In this document: piece by piece, positions 1 to 7,180 of the stretch | Numbering within the stretch: the stretch's first letter is position 1 | How the letters are laid out: each line of letters opens with the position of its first letter | Assembly: GCF_927797785.1 (NCBI RefSeq) | Contig: NZ_CAKMLL010000088.1 | Coordinates: 1-42,849, forward strand | Length of the DNA stretch: 42,849 bases | Direction of reading: 5' to 3' | Origin: Candidatus Nitrotoga sp. BS | GTDB taxonomy: Bacteria; Pseudomonadota; Gammaproteobacteria; Burkholderiales; Gallionellaceae | Made by a program: the position numbers and the translations under genes | The notes under the pieces: generated by a model | The model's database searches: none | What the model was told of the DNA's origin: nothing | Seen by the model: only the letters and a program-made list of their open reading frames with translations

Positions 1-349
1 CCGCAAAAACTAAATACCATATTGGAGGGCAATTATCTTCTACTACTCAGGTCTCCCAAATTCTACGTTACCAAAAATTTGCTACTTTTTAAGCATTTTT
101 AGCAAAAATAGTTTTGCAAGAAGCTCATCTTAGAAAATAAATTGGTATTTTGAAGGTGCTTATCAGAGTCTTCACTAAAAGATTGCGGGTTGTTTAAATT
201 AAATTTCAAAAGGGAGGAGCTTATTTGTTCCTTGAACACCCAAAAAAACTTGCTTAATATAAATTGGCAGTGATAAAATTCATCAGTCTAGAAAGTTCAT
301 GAGTTCAATAAGTTTTTTAACCAAGATGTATTGGAAAGGAGGAGAAGTT
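1..349. other. A+T-rich leader region without a convincing gene
   Basis: No long open frame is present on either strand. The sequence is strongly A+T rich. A purine-rich stretch near 211-220 could be a ribosome site for a ten-codon frame starting at a TTG, but this is too weak to call. The segment most likely carries the control region for the respiratory genes that begin at 350, but I see no clear sigma-70 pair in it. Confidence 0.4.
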
Positions 350-451
350 ATGTTTGAGAATGTGACTACTGGCCAAGTTCTTTTGATGTATGCATGTATT
401 TTTGGATTTATTTTTGGTATGGCTGCAATTTTATGTAAGAAGAACTCTTAA
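350..451 (+). CDS. 33-residue single-helix membrane microprotein
   Basis: An ATG frame of 33 codons follows a near-perfect Shine-Dalgarno sequence (aaaggaggagaag, seven or so bases before the start). The product has a short polar N-terminus, one hydrophobic helix (about residues 9-29) and a KKNS tail. This is the form of small oxidase subunits such as CcoQ or CydX, but I see no family signature. It lies 150 bases ahead of the diheme cytochrome gene, so a structural role in the respiratory complex is inferred from context. Coding status rests on the ribosome site and the hydrophobic composition. Confidence 0.6.
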   Translation: MFENVTTGQVLLMYACIFGFIFGMAAILCKKNS

Positions 452-603
452 AAAGGTTTAATGATACTGCGAGTGGTGGAAATATTGTTTTTGGATGCCT
501 TTCGAAAACATGGTACGTCTTTCACGTCGGTTGAAAGGCCAGCAACTAGAAAAGTTGTTAGGGGAAGATTAATTTGAAGAATTTCAAGAAATAAGGGGGG
601 GGA

Positions 604-1383
604 ATGCGCAAATCTACATCCATGTGGTCGTCATGGCTTACAATAATAGGCGCCATAGTACTTGTATCAGGAACTTCTGCCTCTGCAGAAACTGGAAAAA
701 TTAGTGCGAATCCTGCTAATGGTAAAGTCATCTTTACCGAAGGAAAAGGGGGTGTTCCTGCTTGCTTATCTTGCCATGGAGAAAATGCTTTAGGTATTGA
801 TGCCATGGGCTCGCCCCGTCTGGCCAATATTGGTTATGTTTATCTTGTTAAGCAACTTACTGATTTTGCTGCGGACAGACGTGTTCCTTCTGGTCTGGGA
901 GCGGTAATGAACGGATTTGCCAAGGAGTTGAGCGAGCAGGATCGCCGTGATGTGGCTGCGTATGTTGATAGCTTGCCCAGAAAATTTGAGCCATCTGACT
1001 TAAAGGCTCTTAAAGAAGAGGGGCAGCAGGTTGGTCAGACTTATTTGGGGAAGCTTCTGGCTCATAGCGGAGTAAAGGGTAAGGTGGCTTCTTGTTACTC
1101 ATGTCATGGATTTAATGGACGCGGTGCTGATCCTATGTTTCCGGCGATTGGCAATCAAAAGTATGTATATTTGGTTAATCAATTAAAAAGTTGGCGTGAT
1201 GACACAAGGAATAATGACCCAGTAGTTGGAGGGGTTCATATGATGCAAGCTGTGGCGAAAACGCTTACAGATGACGACATTTATAATGTTGCTGCATATT
1301 TGTCTTCTGCTCCGCCAGTTAATGTGCGGGACGGCCTTCTTATTGATAATCAAACGGTTTTGAAAGAAATATTAGTTCGATAG
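604..1383 (+). CDS. Periplasmic diheme cytochrome c (c4/c553-like)
   Basis: The 259-residue product starts with a Sec signal peptide (hydrophobic residues about 9-27, cleavage probably after ASA). It then has two tandem class I cytochrome c domains with CLSCH at 54-58 and CYSCH at 164-168. Methionines in the second half of each domain (near 102 and 205) are the likely sixth ligands. Two-domain proteins of this kind shuttle electrons in the periplasm to terminal oxidases or other complexes. The oxidase in this window has no CcoP (normally diheme), so this protein may fill that role; that is inference. The ATG is preceded by a run of eight G residues instead of an ordinary Shine-Dalgarno site. 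Confidence 0.85.
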   Translation: MRKSTSMWSSWLTIIGAIVLVSGTSASAETGKISANPANGKVIFTEGKGGVPACLSCHGENALGIDAMGSPRLANIGYVYLVKQLTDFAADRRVPSGLGAVMNGFAKELSEQDRRDVAAYVDSLPRKFEPSDLKALKEEGQQVGQTYLGKLLAHSGVKGKVASCYSCHGFNGRGADPMFPAIGNQKYVYLVNQLKSWRDDTRNNDPVVGGVHMMQAVAKTLTDDDIYNVAAYLSSAPPVNVRDGLLIDNQTVLKEILVR

Positions 1384-1505
1384 GTATTTTTAGCTATTAA
1401 ATTAGCTGCTGCTTGCGAAATCCCCGTGCGACGAGTTACATCGGACGCGGGGATTTTGTCTATTTTGAAAAATATTATATGTGGTCTCGGGGGGGGTTAT
1501 TCGGC

Positions 1506-2102
1506 ATGGCAATTAGCAATATGAAGCTTGGAGAAAAATTGCTATTTGGAGGGTTTGCGCTGATTGGTATTATGGCTTTTGTCAGTTGGTTGGTGCTAGA
1601 AGTTGTCAGGTCACGTTTGGATAAGCCGATGTTCCCAGTGCTTCAGTATGATTTTTCCGCACAGGGCTTGCGAGGGTCAGAGTTATTTCGTACAGCGGGA
1701 TGCACTATCTGTCACCGCGCAATGCGCAACGGTACAAATATGGGGCTGGTTCTCGACGGGATCGGTTCTAAGCGTACCCTTGAATACTTGAACAAATTTT
1801 TAACAGATCCAGAAGCAACTTACCATGGGACGACGATGGATCATGGTCCTTCTAAAGGAGCTGCTTTCGTAGCGAAATTGCCGCCAGAGGAATTGCAGGC
1901 GATTGCCGTGTTTCTCTCCGAGCTACGAGCCAATCCGGGGTCTAATGCGTCGCGATTTCCCCCAGTGGGCGGGGAATCCAATTTTATTGATGAGATGGTC
2001 AGGATGTGGGCGCCAGATAGCTGGAAATCAGAGTATAAGGATGTACGTGAGGAAGTAAAATTAAAAGCGAAAGAGAATCAGCATGACGCAGGAACAAAAT
2101 GA
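1506..2102 (+). CDS. Membrane-anchored monoheme cytochrome c
   Basis: I chose ATG 1506 over the in-frame ATG at 1413 because eight G residues (1489-1496) sit nine bases upstream. The 31 extra residues of the longer form also do not resemble a signal sequence. The 198-residue protein has one N-terminal helix (about 11-34), then a periplasmic class I cytochrome c domain with CTICH at 66-70. It resembles the cytochrome at 11153-11641 beyond the heme site: both have an LDG(I/M)GS motif followed by an aromatic-rich helix and a C-terminal helix. It probably carries electrons within the oxidase complex. The last 20 bases overlap the next gene. Confidence 0.75.
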   Translation: MAISNMKLGEKLLFGGFALIGIMAFVSWLVLEVVRSRLDKPMFPVLQYDFSAQGLRGSELFRTAGCTICHRAMRNGTNMGLVLDGIGSKRTLEYLNKFLTDPEATYHGTTMDHGPSKGAAFVAKLPPEELQAIAVFLSELRANPGSNASRFPPVGGESNFIDEMVRMWAPDSWKSEYKDVREEVKLKAKENQHDAGTK

Positions 2103-2595
2103 GCCCTGGGCTCAGGATAAAGAATATACCAAATATACATTGTGGTTTATCTATGCTTGCATCATTTACAGCATAATTGGTTTTTCATGGGGGGCATTGA
2201 TGGGTGGGGTTCCCACATTTAGACATTTTGTTAATAGCGGTATACCTGGTCACAGACTCGTTTTAGGGCATACGCATATTAATTTGCTAGGATGGGTGGA
2301 AATGGCTATTTTCGGCGCGGTATATTATCTTATTCCACGACTGGTGCGTCGCTCCATCTATAGTCTGCGTTTAGTAAAAATTCATTTCTGGATGCATAAT
2401 CTTGGTTTGCTGGGGGTCGTGGTTTTCTTTAGCTCAGCGGGGCTGGTTGGAATTTTTATCGATGACGATGCGGAATCGGTTGCATCAAGATTTATGTCAC
2501 TTGCAGGAATTTTCGGTAGTATCGTTTTATTAGCTAACATTATCTGGGGATATAACATATACCGTACTTGCAATGGATGGAACAGGCCTAAGTGA
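2083..2595 (+). CDS. Stand-alone HxH-domain protein related to heme-copper oxidase subunit I
   Basis: The 170-residue protein has four predicted membrane helices. Its central part (GHTHINLLGW, then YSLRLVKIHFW about 30 residues later) lines up with helices 10-11 of the CcoN-like protein at 7181 (AHAHLALLGF, then YSLTLGNLHFW). In full oxidases those histidines bind the two hemes. The copper-ligand histidines and the rest of the twelve-helix core are missing, so it cannot be a complete oxidase. Small proteins of this kind are known and often annotated as oxidase subunit I; their function is not settled. A heme-binding or assembly role is inferred. It overlaps the upstream cytochrome gene by 20 bases, which implies co-translation. 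A paralogue lies at 19298-19816. Confidence 0.7.
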   Translation: MTQEQNEPWAQDKEYTKYTLWFIYACIIYSIIGFSWGALMGGVPTFRHFVNSGIPGHRLVLGHTHINLLGWVEMAIFGAVYYLIPRLVRRSIYSLRLVKIHFWMHNLGLLGVVVFFSSAGLVGIFIDDDAESVASRFMSLAGIFGSIVLLANIIWGYNIYRTCNGWNRPK

Positions 2596-3131
2596 ATCTA
2601 AGAATATTAATACTGCTCGCTGTTTCTTGCCTTCTTGGTGGCTGTGGGGAATCATTTTCCTCATGGGGTATTGGAGGTGCGTCAATGGGAATGATGCAGA
2701 AAGGAATGGTTGCGCCTAGCTTGCCCACAAAAACATTGGCAGATGTCGGTGGAGATATGAGCAAAATGACGACATATCGTCAACCAGACGCGCGCATGTA
2801 CCAATACTCATTGGATAAAGCATTGGCGCTTGGCAAGCCTATCGTTCTGGAGTTTGCCACACCTGGTCATTGCACTGTGTGTGATGGGCAATTGCAAATT
2901 ATGAAGGCGTTATTGGAAAAATATCAAACCCAGGTACTTTTTTTGCATATGGATCAATACCAAAATCCGGAAGCATTCAAGGCATATCGCGTAATGGGTG
3001 ATCCATGGACTTTTTTTATAAATGACAAAGGCGTTGTTAGCGGCGTTCAACCTGGACGTATGTTGTATGGGGAAATGGAAGCGGGAATAACAAAGATTCT
3101 TAAAGAAGGAACAGAAAGTAGCGCAGGTTAA
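2592..3131 (+). CDS. Thioredoxin-fold lipoprotein
   Basis: The GTG start overlaps the stop codon of the preceding gene. The 179-residue product has a lipoprotein signal (hydrophobic 4-16, LGGC lipobox with Cys18). It also has a thioredoxin-like domain with a CTVC redox motif at 95-98 and a DPW segment at the usual cis-proline position. In other bacteria, periplasmic thioredoxin-like proteins such as TlpA keep copper-site or heme-site cysteines reduced during cytochrome oxidase assembly. The location among cytochrome genes fits a similar maturation role here, but the substrate is not shown by the sequence. A purely sensory or electron-transfer role is possible. Confidence 0.7.
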   Translation: MNLRILILLAVSCLLGGCGESFSSWGIGGASMGMMQKGMVAPSLPTKTLADVGGDMSKMTTYRQPDARMYQYSLDKALALGKPIVLEFATPGHCTVCDGQLQIMKALLEKYQTQVLFLHMDQYQNPEAFKAYRVMGDPWTFFINDKGVVSGVQPGRMLYGEMEAGITKILKEGTESSAG

Positions 3132-3137
3132 TCAGGT

Positions 3138-3587
3138 ATGAGCGATACACGTTTCAGTTTAGTCCAAGATCGCAAAGGCATGATGTGGGATTTGCTTCTG
3201 TATGTACCTACAGTGATCGCCTTATTGTCGATGGTAGCCAAATTTTGGTACGGCGGAGATGTCAGTTTGGCCTATTTATTTTCATTTTTAGCCAGTTTCT
3301 TTTTTATCGCTGGCGCCAACCGCATATTGAAAACTCGATTAATGTTATTACCTACCGCGCCCATTGCAATTGAAATTGCTGAGCAAGTAACTAGAGTAAT
3401 TATGCGCAACGGAGAGAATGTGGAGTTGGTGAAAGACATACGACTTTACGCGGATTACTCAGGTCGATCGTTTGGACTGGCAGGGCTTGATAAATTGGAC
3501 CAGCGTTTGCAATTCGTATTTCATAAAGGGCAGTTTTCAAGCATAAAAGATTACCAAGCAGTTCAGGAAAAGTATATAGCTAGTTAG
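3138..3587 (+). CDS. Two-helix membrane protein with a small C-terminal domain
   Basis: The frame begins six bases after the thioredoxin-like gene and encodes 149 residues. Two adjacent hydrophobic helices (about 20-37 and 43-63) are followed by a mixed alpha/beta region of about 85 residues rich in short hydrophobic strands, reminiscent of a membrane-tethered PH-like domain. I do not recognise the family. The last gene of this short run, it may belong to the same transcript as the cytochromes and the thioredoxin-like lipoprotein and act in their assembly; that is inferred from position only. Confidence 0.6.
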   Translation: MSDTRFSLVQDRKGMMWDLLLYVPTVIALLSMVAKFWYGGDVSLAYLFSFLASFFFIAGANRILKTRLMLLPTAPIAIEIAEQVTRVIMRNGENVELVKDIRLYADYSGRSFGLAGLDKLDQRLQFVFHKGQFSSIKDYQAVQEKYIAS

Positions 3588-4075
3588 CATCCATATTCCA
3601 AAATTCACTTGATCATAAAAATCTAGGTTAACCATAATGTTCAGATGCGCAATTCCGTCATTCGATGCGTAGGAAAAACATTTAAAACTTCTCATCGCTG
3701 ATCCAAGCTTCATATCGACTTTCATCGGAATGCGAAATTTTGCTCCTCTTCAGCCGCGTCGACTGTGCTTAGTGGCTAATTAGGTAAGAATTGATCCATA
3801 TATTTGATACCTTAATAAATGACAATGAGTTTTAAGGCGTCAACTAAACGAGTGATTCTTATTGCAAATAATTAATTCTGAAGTTATTTAGATGGTAGGA
3901 CATTCGTTGTGCTCAGCATGCCTCAAGCTAAATAAAGAAATTGTTATCATGATCAAAATATGAGAGTCTGCTCCAAAGACAAGGAAGCTTAAATTTCATT
4001 GCATCTACGTAGATATTTAAAATAAAAAATAAATAGCTGCAATATCTAGCAGTTAAAATCAATCTAAAGGAACTG
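3588..4075. other. A+T-rich intergenic region, no gene seen
   Basis: About 490 bases separate two plus-strand genes. Stops are frequent in all frames, and the only open frame on the minus strand (3537-3725) looks like chance, with no ribosome site or hydrophobicity pattern. A promoter for the gene at 4114 is expected here, but I cannot single one out. Confidence 0.4.
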
Positions 4076-4120
4076 ATGGAAAAAGCAAGTAAAATGCATG
4101 GGCAGAGTATGAGATGTTAA
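4076..4120 (+). CDS. Possible 14-codon upstream reading frame
   Basis: ATG 4076 follows a good Shine-Dalgarno sequence (aaagga, ending about five bases before it) and reads 14 codons to a TAA that overlaps the ATG at 4114 in another frame. The start at 4114 itself has only a weak site. The short frame could couple translation to the downstream membrane-protein gene. It might equally mark an indel that split a longer gene, or be chance. Confidence 0.3.
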   Translation: MEKASKMHGQSMRC

Positions 4121-4500
4121 CAGCAGGCACGGTGTGGGCTGCGTTACTAACCTATGCGTTAATGTTAGCAGCGTTTCAATATGCTAGGCATCGCATGTTT
4201 CATGTGTTGGCAATGACTTCCGTAATCTTGTTTGATCTGGGAATGCCTGTTTATCTTTATATTTTTAAGGACTGGTATCGCCGTTTGATTGTAGAGAGCG
4301 AAATAACCTCATTAATTGTATGGATACATTTAATGATGATTGTGATGATGTATGCGTTATATGTACTGCAAGTTAAAACTGCTCTGCGCTTGCTACGCAA
4401 TGATAACAGTGTACGCATCGATCATGGCGCTCAAGGTCGGGCTACGTTGCTGGTACGCGCACTGGTCATTTTTACAGGCGCCATACTTGTAGAGACCTAA
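4114..4500 (+). CDS. Four-helix membrane protein, DUF420-like
   Basis: The 128-residue product has four hydrophobic segments (about 6-22, 29-50, 63-86, 106-125). It has histidines at or near helix ends (RHRMFH, WIH, DHG) and an arginine-rich loop before the last helix. The pattern resembles the DUF420 family, some members of which help heme-copper oxidase assembly or activity (for example CtaM in Firmicutes). The resemblance is by eye and moderate. It stands alone between A+T-rich DNA and a convergent small gene. A link to the oxidase locus is inferred from position and topology. Confidence 0.5.
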   Translation: MLTAGTVWAALLTYALMLAAFQYARHRMFHVLAMTSVILFDLGMPVYLYIFKDWYRRLIVESEITSLIVWIHLMMIVMMYALYVLQVKTALRLLRNDNSVRIDHGAQGRATLLVRALVIFTGAILVET

Positions 4501-4524
4501 TAAATATGGCTGTTTGTGAAGCCG

Positions 4525-4734
4525 CTATTTACTGCCCTTGCGGTGTCGAATTACATCCCAAACCATAAATCCAATAGCCACTACACCGATGAGACAGGTG
4601 GCTAGAATAAGCAAATACTCAGTTTCCTTGCTAACCAAGCCACCAATTAGCATGTGTACAGCATAGCTCATGATGAACAGAGAGCTAAGAGCCACTATAA
4701 AATAAATTAAGATTTCTTGAATGAGCTTATTCAT
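4525..4734 (-). CDS. Small two-helix membrane protein
   Basis: The 69-residue product has two hydrophobic helices (about 7-30 and 38-60) and a basic tail (IRHRKGSK), which puts the C-terminus in the cytoplasm. I see no recognisable motif. The gene converges on the DUF420-like gene with a 24-base gap and lies downstream of the GT39-like gene on the same strand, 127 bases away. The function is unknown. Confidence 0.5.
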   Translation of the reverse strand: MNKLIQEILIYFIVALSSLFIMSYAVHMLIGGLVSKETEYLLILATCLIGVVAIGFMVWDVIRHRKGSK

Positions 4735-4861
4735 TACGTTTTAAAGTATATTTATTACCAATTACGGCATATATTAGGATTAATCAGGCTAACCACTAAC
4801 ATCCAATATGGAAAGTTGGTCATGCTAATATGACTGAAGATATACGCAAATCTCATATAGC

Positions 4862-6328
4862 TTATTGATTGGACTTCAGGTTGGCTGGCTTGTTGACATT
4901 TTTTATATGCAATAATACCCCGCTGGGCTGTAATGCGATAGTTTCAACAATCTCTCCACCAAGCAGAGATAGGTTCTTTGCGAGCGCTGTATTGCTGGCT
5001 TGATGCGGATTGAATAATATGTGGGTAATACTGTGTAACAAGTCAAGTTGAGCCTGCGGATCTTGTGCGGCGGGAGGTAAGGGTAAGGTATCGCATTTGC
5101 ATGCGATCATGGTACGGCTTGGCCATTGGCTGGCTACTCGCAAAAGATTATGATTTTTTCCGCTTTCGTCTTCTTCATTGGCTTTGCGGATATTTTCAGC
5201 CTTTTCAACAAGAAAGTGAATTAACTGATCCTCCTCAGGCAGAAATCCAGATTGTCGAATTTCGTAGTGACTCCTATCTGCCTGCATAAATACAGTGGAA
5301 AGAATGATAATAAATAGCATCATCAATCCGCGATGATGAACAAACCCTTTGTCTGTGCGTACATGATTCGAATGTAATAATAAAGGCGTTCCAAAATACA
5401 AAATAAGACTTAACGCAATGATGCCCCACGCCAAATCACTGGTTGTAACTCCCAGCGTCAAACCAATCAGTAAGGTGCGGCCAGTAAAATCTGACCATAA
5501 GTTGCGGAATTGTTTGGTGACGATGATTACAAGTACTGCAAGAATGACCCATCCAACTGTCCACCTGACAATAGACATTTCACCTCCTAAAGATGAGCCG
5601 AATATGCTAATTGCTAGGCTCTCAATTGGATTTTTGAACCATTCTACGTAATTCCATCCGTTTAACATGAGTATGGTAAAGATAGAAATAAAGCTTACAC
5701 CAATAAAAAAATATTTCTGCTGCTTCATATCCAGCGGCTCTTTGTACCATGACCAAAGCAGCGCTAATGGATATGCTAGGCCAATGGGATGCAAGCTCAC
5801 GCTAAACGCGCTGACAAGTAACTGGGAAAAATACCAGCCACCACCAGAGCGAGGGTTTGCTCTATATTCCGTATTTAGCCATGCACCAAATGCAAATGCG
5901 ATTACCAAGTAGATACCGGAAGAAAGAGTATCAATTTGTTCAAGTATCAGCGGAGATACAGCCAGTAAGCCACTGGCAACTAATGCACTTTCAGCATTGA
6001 CATTGCGACGGCTCCATAAGTAAAGCATCCAAATGGCAAAGGCAAATAAAAGTGTAGTGAAAACCTTGGCCGCAAAAACCTTACCTGTCCAAAGAAATGC
6101 AACAGGTAAAAACAACAATGCACGCAAATCAGGCGCACCAAAAGTAACAACTGAAGCGGCTACCTGATCAGCTATTGACCATGCTAATAAAAGAGATTTA
6201 GCGGAGCCTTCATCCAAGTTGTAAAGATCGGGCCGCGACAATAAAAGGATGGCTGCTCCCCATAATGACAAGGAAAGATACCCCCAGTAACGAAGAGGAA
6301 TACGGTCAAAAAAAGTATTAATGTTCAT
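4862..6328 (-). CDS. Polytopic membrane protein, GT39/ArnT-like glycosyltransferase
   Basis: The protein has an N-terminal helix, a short acidic periplasmic loop with NLDEG (the place where GT39/GT-C enzymes keep their DE-type motif), about nine further helices, and a soluble C-terminal part of about 130 residues. This layout matches lipid-linked sugar transferases of the dolichol-phosphate-mannosyltransferase superfamily. Donor and acceptor cannot be told. The in-frame ATG at 6328 (MNINTFFDRIP) seems more likely than the one at 6358, but neither has a good ribosome site. It runs opposite to the respiratory genes, so it may be unrelated to them. Confidence 0.6.
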   Translation of the reverse strand: MNINTFFDRIPLRYWGYLSLSLWGAAILLLSRPDLYNLDEGSAKSLLLAWSIADQVAASVVTFGAPDLRALLFLPVAFLWTGKVFAAKVFTTLLFAFAIWMLYLWSRRNVNAESALVASGLLAVSPLILEQIDTLSSGIYLVIAFAFGAWLNTEYRANPRSGGGWYFSQLLVSAFSVSLHPIGLAYPLALLWSWYKEPLDMKQQKYFFIGVSFISIFTILMLNGWNYVEWFKNPIESLAISIFGSSLGGEMSIVRWTVGWVILAVLVIIVTKQFRNLWSDFTGRTLLIGLTLGVTTSDLAWGIIALSLILYFGTPLLLHSNHVRTDKGFVHHRGLMMLFIIILSTVFMQADRSHYEIRQSGFLPEEDQLIHFLVEKAENIRKANEEDESGKNHNLLRVASQWPSRTMIACKCDTLPLPPAAQDPQAQLDLLHSITHILFNPHQASNTALAKNLSLLGGEIVETIALQPSGVLLHIKNVNKPANLKSNQ

Positions 6329-6364
6329 TATCAATATAATTGTTTGGTTTAAGTACACTATGCC

Positions 6365-6394
6365 TTGACAAGGTTAAGTGTAGGGTTTTATTAT
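6365..6394 (+). promoter_or_regulatory. Sigma-70-type promoter for the oxidase gene cluster
   Basis: TTGACA at 6365-6370 and TATTAT at 6389-6394 are separated by 18 bases. The pair lies in the divergent gap between the GT39-like gene and the 93-residue protein gene and points toward the catalytic oxidase genes. Transcription would begin near 6401. Confidence 0.6.
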
Positions 6395-6432
6395 ATCACT
6401 GCATTTTTATAACACTGAATTTTAGTGGTCGC

Positions 6433-6447
6433 TTGTCTCGGAGACAA
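6433..6447. promoter_or_regulatory. Perfect palindrome, candidate operator
   Basis: TTGTCTC-G-GAGACAA is a perfect seven-base inverted repeat about 30 bases after the expected transcription start. A dimeric regulator could bind here, or it could form a short hairpin in the leader. I know of no regulator with this site. Confidence 0.4.
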
Positions 6448-6557
6448 TCATTGCCCAAAGGAATTCAGTTGCAGAGTTGACGGATCTGAAACATCTGGAT
6501 TCCGATAAAAACAGTAACAATCTAAATTGTTTAGATAAAACCAGGGGGAAATGCAAA

Positions 6558-6839
6558 ATGCAAAAAAAGTCAATACCAGCTAGTTCCTTTTGGATAATTA
6601 TAGTTGCGGGGTTCGTAACGGGAATGGGTAATGGTAGTGTGTTCGGGGCGGCTCTTATGTGTTGGATGGGACGTGCAGGATTTGAAGATTGGGGTGGGGT
6701 GGGTGCTGGTTCATATATACCTTCAACATTTAATGGTTTTATGAGTACTTGTATGTTTGTGTTTGGCTTTGCGTTTACTTTAATGTTGGCGCTCGCTTTA
6801 AAGAGGCACGATACGATTGAGAATGGAGTTCGTGCTTAG
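6558..6839 (+). CDS. 93-residue two-helix membrane protein
   Basis: ATG 6558 is chosen because AGGGGGAA lies seven bases upstream; the longer frame from a TTG at 6477 has no site. The product has two hydrophobic, glycine-rich helices (about 11-33 and 54-78) joined by a loop with DWGGVGAGSY. I recognise no family. It is the first gene after the promoter at 6365 and precedes the catalytic oxidase genes on the same strand, so it is probably a small subunit or assembly factor of the oxidase. Confidence 0.6.
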   Translation: MQKKSIPASSFWIIIVAGFVTGMGNGSVFGAALMCWMGRAGFEDWGGVGAGSYIPSTFNGFMSTCMFVFGFAFTLMLALALKRHDTIENGVRA

Positions 6840-6894
6840 GCGCGACATACCTGTGTAAAAACTTTAAAATATGAAGCCTTAAATAGGGGGGGAT

Positions 6895-7098
6895 ATGCTA
6901 ATAATATTGGCAGGGACGTTTTGCATGCTTTTGGCGTTTTCTAGTATGTGGTTATCGTGGTATGTATTAATGCCGCACAAGCGTATACATTTGGCTGATG
7001 GTACTGATGCATTGGGTGAGGTGGTTGGTGGTACGGTGGGAGATATAGTTTCAGAGGAGCTGTCTTCGATCACACATCATAAAACGTCAAAAAAATAA
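6895..7098 (+). CDS. 67-residue single-helix membrane protein
   Basis: The ATG follows seven G residues (6886-6892). The product has one N-terminal helix (about 2-25), then a hydrophilic tail with a run of glycine and acidic residues and a basic end. Small subunits of oxidases often look like this, but there is no signature. It sits between the 93-residue protein and the CcoN-like subunit on the same strand. Confidence 0.55.
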   Translation: MLIILAGTFCMLLAFSSMWLSWYVLMPHKRIHLADGTDALGEVVGGTVGDIVSEELSSITHHKTSKK

Positions 7099-7180
7099 CA
7101 CCTAATAAAAATTAATAGTGGGACTAACGCTGATTACGACAGCCAATATGTCTGTTTAGGGCGAAATGAGGAGATGCAGC

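Noticed and set aside
3537-3725. 62-codon minus-strand frame overlapping the end of the gene at 3138
   Set aside because: No ribosome site and it is antisense to a better-supported gene.
3946-3962. TTGTTATCATGATCAA as an FNR/ANR site
   Set aside because: The half-sites are six bases apart instead of four and the first half does not match TTGAT.
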